Shown piece after piece: positions 8,282 to 12,921 of a stretch of 12,921 nucleotides of DNA. Within the stretch, counting starts at the first letter, position 1, and every line of letters starts with the position of its first letter. The notes under the pieces were generated by a model that saw only the letters and a program-made list of their open reading frames with translations, made no database searches and had not been told where the DNA came from. This stretch comes from Asterionellopsis glacialis (taxonomy: Eukaryota > Bacillariophyta > Plagiogrammaphyceae > Rhaphoneidales > Asterionellopsidaceae), in contig WKLE02003881.1 of assembly GCA_014885115.2 (NCBI GenBank), positions 1 through 12,921 on the forward strand, given 5' to 3'. The position numbers and the translations under genes were made by a program.

Positions 8282-10529
8282 TTAATTTTGTTCTTTGTAT
8301 GGCAACTGCATTCCCTCAATTGTTCCTATTTTCTCTATAGGTTTCTGAAACTTAATATTCAACTTATCACAACTTTCAACAAAATCCAAAAATGTCTTGC
8401 ACTTACCTATCATTTCTCCATTAAAATGAAAACATGAATAACAGTTTACATGGAAGCCTTTTTCACAACCAATACATCAATATATTCTCCTTCTCCTCAT
8501 TCCTCTCATATGACAAAAGAAGCAGCTGATGCTAGCCTTCTCCTTATTTTTGACCAGTATGTGGTTGTTGGTGGCAGAACCAACCACCTCACTATCTGGT
8601 ATCAAGTCCATCCTTTCTTCTGTAACAATTAATCCTCTTCTTTTTCTTGCTGTTTTTTTTTTTTTTTTGGTAATTTTATGTTCTCTCTCATCTTTTACCA
8701 ATTGTTCACAGACATATCTCTTGAATTCAACCAAGGAAGTTATCCTTCTCTTTTTCTTCCATAATTTGCTTTTAGTGGCCTTGTTCTGCTGCTGAGGAAC
8801 ATCTTGGCATTGTTCCTGCTCCTGTCCATCATTTTTCTTCTTTACATCCTCATGGCGCTGCTGATACACTGCATATGCGTTCAGTGTATCCAAATCTAGC
8901 ATGTACATGAATATGGACATGTATAATTTCTTTTCCCTTCTTCTGGTAGGGTTTGTACTATGCATTTGGTCCATGTGATCAACAGTATTCATATAATTGT
9001 TGTATGCCACTATTATGGAGGGGACCATAAATTTTGTCCTGTGCAGGACTTCATTATAGGTCCACCTCTTTACAGGACATAACCCCCTGACACACATTAC
9101 AGCCTCTTCACTATCATCTTGGAGAATTGGCTAAGTTGGTGTGGCCACTAAGTCATTTAAAATGAAAACAACAGCCTTAGTATCTTTCCATACTATGTAC
9201 CCAGCTGTCTGTGATACCTGGTTATTTGGTGGCTTAAAATAAGTCCAATCTGACATGTTCTTTTTCTTTTGTTCAGAATTGTGAGTGCATCTCAACTTCT
9301 CAAGGTCTGGTACTTTATCATAAGTATGCACAAGTACCCAAGTTCCTCTTGAGTTGACTTATTGCTTTGAAAAGATAGTACCTGTTGATACTATCAACAT
9401 TTGTGAACTTGATAGTACCTGTCATCCTTGCTTCACCATCAGTTGTCATGTGTTTGAGACAACTGGCAAGTGGGTGCCTTGTGTCATAGTTGTCTATAAA
9501 AAAAACTTTTTTCACTAGGATCCTGCACTAACTTGGTTTGATGTGCCATCTGCAGGATCCAAAGGGCAGTAGCTGATCCCTTGTCGATCTCAGGGAACTC
9601 AGCCATTACCTTGTTATAGGGAGTACATAACTCCCTATGTAGTCAACAATAAACTTCTGGTGCAGTTTCATTGGAATTATTTCCCAAATGATTGGCAATC
9701 AAACTTGATAAATAAGCCTTGTCTGTACCTACTGCAGCATAAAAGTGTATGGTATATTTGTCAGGCTTATTTGGAAGGTAGGAACTAGCTTGCGTACATG
9801 CTTTTGTTTGCAAGCTGGCTTCATCTAGAGCACTTGTGCCAGTGGCAACTGCTACTACTGTACATATGTTCTTCTGAAAATGGTTAAACATCTTTCTACT
9901 ATGCCAAAGAGGATTAGTACTGGCCCCTTCTTGGCTATAAGTATCTAAGTCTCTTGGCGCTAAGCAGCAACAAATGTCCAAAAAAAGTGTACAAGCTGAA
10001 GTACTGCGAAAATCACTGTGGCCACATAACATATCCTGTCACCAGTAATCTTTCATGTTGTTCATCTGCACCAATGACATTGCCATCTCCAAGCTAATGT
10101 AAGCTTGAAACTGTTCCTGGGACATTGCTTTCTTTCCTTTGGACAACACAGTGCTATTTGTCAAAGTGAACACACACTTCCACTAGTAGGAAGTTGTCAA
10201 AAACAATGTGAACAGTCCCAATGGAGGACCATTTTTTTCAAATGCTTTGTCAACTCTGGTGGGCTGAACTATATGAAGCTTTGATGCCTTTTTCAAAGAC
10301 ACAAGGTAATGATCACCAACAAGGGACCTGCCATTGTCTTCAACTGCTGCGACTGGTTCTTCCTCATCAGCAGTGATGGTGGTAGCAGGGGCAGATTGTT
10401 CTTCTTCACCATGAAGAATCCAATCTGAACACATGCTTTCAATGTCATGTACATGTACAACACTATCCATGACATCGTGCACATCAAGAGAGAGCAAGGG
10501 GAAGGTACTAGGGCAGGAGCTTCAGACAT
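8282..10529 (-). pseudogene. piggyBac-like transposase, broken, with all catalytic Asp and the C-terminal zinc region still readable
   Basis: PiggyBac transposases cut and paste DNA at TTAA sites in the nucleus using three Asp residues. From a likely ATG at 10529-10527 (MSEAPALV) the frame shifts near 10500, then reads an acidic N-terminus and the pre-catalytic part (QFQAYISLEMAMSLV, NMKDYW, GHSDFRS). Catalytic positions follow: Asp 9723-9721 in AAVGTDKAYLSS, Asp 9494-9492 in VFFIDNYDTRHPLASCLKH, and Asp 8980-8978 in VAYNNYMNTVDHMDQ. Next come NPTRRREKKLYMSIF, a Lys-rich stretch, and a Cys-rich domain CFFC...RRRIY-stop-CIGCEKGFHVNCYSCFH (8524-8426). The natural end is TAA 8284-8282. Damage: TAG 10185, TGA 10041, TGA 9645, TAG 9133 and TGA 8479; frameshifts near 10500, at the A8/T6 tract 9498-9512, and near 9345. 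About 750 codons is somewhat long for the family. No TTAA-flanked terminal repeats were found. Family assignment is firm. Confidence 0.9.
8653..8668. repeat. T16 run (A16 in the transposase sense strand)
   Basis: Sixteen T on the plus strand encode part of the Lys-rich stretch before the Cys-rich domain of the piggyBac-like frame. The frame is kept across it, so no net indel is needed here, unlike the other homopolymer sites. Confidence 0.8.
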
Positions 10530-10986
10530 TGGGTAAACAAGGGTAAGCAACAATCAAACAGTGGATAAAGACACACAGTGTGGAGTGTGGAAATAGGCAA
10601 CAATAAACTGCTCATCTACATTATTAAAAGTGGTCTAAGTTTTGAATGGTTGGGTTTGAAAAGACAATGCTCATATGAGTCAGGACCAGAATTTTACAAC
10701 AAAAAAGATGGCACTGGAAGGAAGAGTTGCAGACAGCTTTGAAGGCAATCTAGGAACCAACCACAAATAAAGCAATATATTGCCACTTTAACAAGCACAT
10801 TTTTTTTTGTACATGTGGCCGAACATAGATTTTTTTGCATATGAGACAAAATGTGAGCAGGCACGGTGGACTCTGTCTTATACATATTTGTGGGGTGTCA
10901 TGTGTACTTCAAATATGCACATGATGATCTATATGTCTCTTTTTTTACCTCTTTTAAAGCACCTAAATCTCTGGTTATGCATAAAT
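10530..10986. other. AT-rich region upstream of the transposase, nothing recognisable
   Basis: This is where the 5' side of the piggyBac element, with its promoter and terminal repeat, would lie. TTAA occurs at 10623 and 10789, but neither is followed by a sequence whose inverse complement I could find beyond 8282. A plus-strand frame at 10807-11121 is rich in Met, Leu and Trp, ends inside an inverted repeat, and is not convincing. Confidence 0.4.
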
Positions 10987-11012
10987 GGAAAATTCTGGTG
11001 TGATCAGGAATC
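10987..11012 (+). repeat. 26-bp dispersed repeat, copy 1
   Basis: GGAAAATTCTGGTGTGATCA and the following GGAATC match 12518-12543 at 24 of 26 positions, in the same orientation, 1531 bases apart. The flanks are not obviously similar. Confidence 0.7.
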
Positions 11013-11016
11013 CGCA

Positions 11017-11193
11017 CTTCTTCCAGTGATTAACCTTCTTCAAAGGGGTATCTCTGGTGATTTGGTACTGGAAGAAGGCATTATAACAATCATAAACTTT
11101 CTCCATTTGGTACAAACTTGACGTAGAATCTATTTCATAAAAGTTTATGATTGATCATGATTCCCTTCATCTAGTCTTGGATCACCAGAGATA
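11017..11193. repeat. Second nested inverted repeat (snap-back element)
   Basis: Outer arms TATCTCTGGTGAT (11049-11061) and ATCACCAGAGATA (11181-11193) are perfect over 13 bp. Inner arms ATCATAAACTTT (11089-11100) and AAAGTTTATGAT (11140-11151) are perfect over 12 bp and enclose a 39-base loop. The sequence between the outer and inner arms is imperfectly complementary as well. A competing 11-bp stem pairs CTTCTTCCAGT (11017-11027) with ACTGGAAGAAG (11067-11077). This looks like a roughly 145-bp fold-back or MITE-like element. It lies about 250 bases left of direct repeat copy 2. Confidence 0.8.
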
Positions 11194-11239
11194 ATGTAGA
11201 AGTATCTCCTGTTGATTTTGTACTACAAATCAAGTTAAA

Positions 11240-11436
11240 TTGTTTTATGTCATCAAAAAATTCTGTTCTGCAAAAGCTGGAGAACAGATCACAGCCCAAA
11301 AAATGATTACCAGTACTGCAGGACTACCTTGTAACAGGTACACTATTTCATGCAAGGGTCAAGTACCAGAGATACAGAGATTTGCCAGGAACAGAGCCCA
11401 CACAAATGTCACATGTTTCAGGACAGAATTTTTTGA
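11240..11436. other. Spacer with a doubtful short open frame
   Basis: The plus strand is open over 11240-11440 (66 codons) without recognisable motifs, and the frame runs into the direct repeat. It contains the words ACCAGTACTGCAGG and AAGTACCAGAG, which are loose forms of the CCAGGTAC motif. It is probably non-coding. Confidence 0.3.
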
Positions 11437-11890
11437 TTGACGTTGTCACGACAATGATTATGTTACTGGTCGATACAGTCTCCTCTCCAAGGGGAAATGA
11501 TCTTTGGTCCTTCTATCATTTATCTGTATGATTAATTGTTGTGTAGCAGTATTTCTTATCTCCTGATTTGAGGTCTAAGAGATTCAAAATGGTAAGACAA
11601 CACATTTCATATTTTATTGTTGTTTTGAAGTAGCCTGCTGAATCGTAGTGAAAAAATGTGCATTACTATTTATTTCACTAACAATCTACCATCTCCTTGT
11701 CTTTATTCTTTTTAATTTGAAATTATTATGGCAGAATTGAAGCCTGCAATGGAAATAAAGGTGTGCTATGGTAGTGCCATTATTTTCCAATAATATTTAT
11801 GTATTTTTTCAAAAGAATGGTGGACAAACAATACAATAATCAATTGGAGTCTCCTCTTTGTGGCAATTTATGTTTGCGCTGTGGTTTTAT
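11437..11890 (+). repeat. Diverged long direct repeat, copy 2 (possible degenerate 3' LTR)
   Basis: Partner of 485-930, starting TGTCACGACAATGATTATG at 11444 and sharing exact words at 11535-11549 and 11586-11597 at constant spacing from copy 1. A later shared segment TTGAAATTAT lies at 11717, 25 bases further along than in copy 1, so copy 2 has gained or copy 1 has lost sequence in between. Further similarity, such as CAATA[C/-]AATCAAT-type text near 11840 against 887-897, suggests the repeat extends to about 11890. Confidence 0.7.
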
Positions 11891-12291
11891 ATGTTGTTCT
11901 GTTATGATTATTATTTAAAGTTGATTGTTGTGGGTGAATTATCAAGGGGTGAACTTCATAAAAATGATCTTATTAGTGAGTAGAGTACCAAGTTTTTTTT
12001 ATTTTAATTGTGTTGTTATGCAATAATCTAGACATAACCACAACAACAAATCAATATGATATCACACCATACATTACTCTTCTTGTTTTTATTTGGTTGA
12101 CTGTGGATTTTAAGAAGCAAATAAGAGTGTTCAGAGGAAATATTGGAATTGCTGTTGACTACAAAAAAATACCAAAAAAAAGGTTTTAGACCCCATTTTA
12201 TGTGATTGCCCAGAGATATTGACAACAACCAACCTTCTAGATCATATTTTTCAAATTATCATAATTAATCTAACCATCTGATACATAATTT

Positions 12292-12343
12292 CATATTAGG
12301 ATGATTGTTGTAATGGTCATATTAGGATGATTGTTGTAATGGT
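12292..12343. repeat. Perfect 26-bp tandem duplication
   Basis: Two identical 26-bp units (12292-12317 and 12318-12343), each starting CATATTAGGATGATTGTTGT and ending AATGGT, are directly abutted. Perfect identity in otherwise decayed DNA indicates a recent duplication. Confidence 0.95.
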
Positions 12344-12517
12344 ATCCTTATCATCATTTGTAAGCTACTGCTTCATCTTGTCATGTTGTTTTTCAACGAG
12401 ATTCCGACTTCAAAAACAATATTTTTCGTTCTTTGTTCATCTTCGTCAAATGGGGTGTCAATGCGCACCTGAAATGAGCACACACTCGCTCTACTCAATT
12501 TTCCATGTCGCATCACC

Positions 12518-12543
12518 GGAAAATTCTCGTGTGACCAGGAATC
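12518..12543 (+). repeat. 26-bp dispersed repeat, copy 2
   Basis: GGAAAATTCTCGTGTGACCA and the following GGAATC match 10987-11012 with two substitutions. Confidence 0.7.
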
Positions 12544-12718
12544 TATTCTATGATTGCTCTCTAGAGGGAGTGACTGACCCCCTTGTCGGGAACCAGTACC
12601 CAAACCACTTCCCAGGTACAGGATTCTTCCTTGCGTAATATAGTTCATAGGGAGCGATTAAAGACTGTCTTTGGTACTTTCGTTCGTACAAGATTTGTCA
12701 ATGACTCTAAATAATGAT

Positions 12719-12845
12719 TACCAGGTACCCTAGCAGGTATACCTGGTAGAGTATCTGTACCAGGTACCAGTTATTTAAACCCAAAAGTTGCAATAAACAA
12801 AACATGGATGCCAAGACTTCAAAATGAAGAATGGGATGATTACCT
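12719..12845. repeat. Cluster of CCAGGTAC / TACCTGGTA motifs, right cluster
   Basis: TACCAGGTA (12719-12727) and TACCTGGTA (12740-12748) form a perfect 9-bp inverted pair with a 12-base spacer. They are followed by GTACCAGGTACCAG (12758-12771) and TTACCTGG (12840). The same words occur at 3733-3892. Confidence 0.6.
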
Positions 12846-12857
12846 GGAAATGTGGTG

Positions 12858-12921
12858 GGACCGAAAAACGCCGCGAGCGCGAAGCAGCGATATACCGCCG
12901 CTCCCTCCAATAACACCTCCT
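12858..12921. other. Abrupt GC-rich segment at the window edge
   Basis: From GACCGAAAAACGCCGCGAGC onwards the base composition changes sharply from AT-rich to GC-rich, with CGCGAGCGCGAAGCAGCG. It may be the beginning of a gene or of a younger element that continues beyond the window. The GCGAGCG word resembles, in inverse complement, GCTCGCTCCGCTCGC at 3278-3292. Confidence 0.4.

Larger units (their letters stand above)
11891..12657. other. AT-rich region with repeats and no supported gene
   Basis: Open frames here (12028-12228 minus, 12327-12638 plus, 12373-12648 minus) overlap one another on both strands and cover repeats, so none can be chosen. GATTGTTGT-type words are frequent, as they are inside both direct repeat copies and near 1146-1156, so this could be the degraded remainder of the same repeat. 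Confidence 0.4.

Noticed and set aside
8529..8795. Plus-strand frame of 88 codons, hydrophobic
   Set aside because: Antisense to the Lys-rich part of the piggyBac frame; the apparent membrane character comes from reversed Lys codons.
4373..10529. Alternative genetic code, with stops read as sense codons
   Set aside because: All three stop codons occur inside frames and there are also true frameshifts, which fits decay rather than reassignment.
8140..10800. piggyBac terminal inverted repeats with TTAA target sites
   Set aside because: TTAA occurs at several places on both sides, but I could not find matching inverted sequences next to any pair.
12327..12648. Overlapping open frames on both strands (103 and 91 codons)
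   Set aside because: Neither has recognisable motifs, and both cover a dispersed repeat, so there is no basis to choose a gene.
1..12921. tRNA, rRNA or CRISPR array
   Set aside because: No cloverleaf, conserved rRNA block or regularly spaced short repeats were seen; the repeats present are few, diverged and irregularly spaced.

Overview
The window looks like an AT-rich, gene-poor, repeat-filled stretch of a eukaryotic nuclear genome. The best guess is a stramenopile alga, probably a diatom. Two things support this: a decayed Ty1/copia-type Gag reading frame resembling the CoDi-like elements of diatoms (memory-based, not searched), and a piggyBac-family transposase of a type I associate with stramenopiles. 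There is no bacterial gene organisation, no intact long open reading frame, and no rRNA, tRNA or CRISPR that I can see. Every protein-coding region I can support is broken by in-frame stops of all three kinds and by frameshifts, so this is a graveyard of old mobile elements rather than a working locus.

Layout. 1-480: AT-rich DNA with a nested set of hairpins (about 230-410). About 485-930: first copy of a diverged direct repeat whose second copy lies about 10.95 kb downstream (about 11437-11890). 931-1788: featureless AT-rich DNA with a two-copy 45-bp tandem repeat. 1789-2868: broken retrotransposon gag. 2864-3291: three diverged copies of a roughly 180-200-bp pyrimidine-rich repeat unit. 3292-4372: no convincing gene. 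4373-6680: plus-strand pseudogene of an uncharacterised cysteine-rich, probably mobile-element-borne protein. About 6640-7731: a block that reads best on the minus strand. About 7683-8133: plus-strand C-terminal-like fragment, perhaps belonging to the 4373-6680 gene. 8282-10529: minus-strand piggyBac-like transposase pseudogene, convergent with the previous one; all three catalytic aspartates and the C-terminal zinc-binding region can still be read. 11017-11193: a second snap-back inverted repeat. 11891-12921: repeats and AT-rich DNA ending in an abrupt GC-rich segment that probably belongs to the next feature.

How it fits together. One reading is that the two diverged direct repeats are the remains of a retrotransposon's long terminal repeats, with gag just inside the left one, and that later elements (the cysteine-rich gene, an inverted-orientation block and piggyBac) replaced or interrupted pol. 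That is inference: the repeats could instead be an unrelated dispersed family. I do not see a working novel system here. The most novel material is the cysteine-rich family at 4373-6680 and the opposite-strand block beside it.
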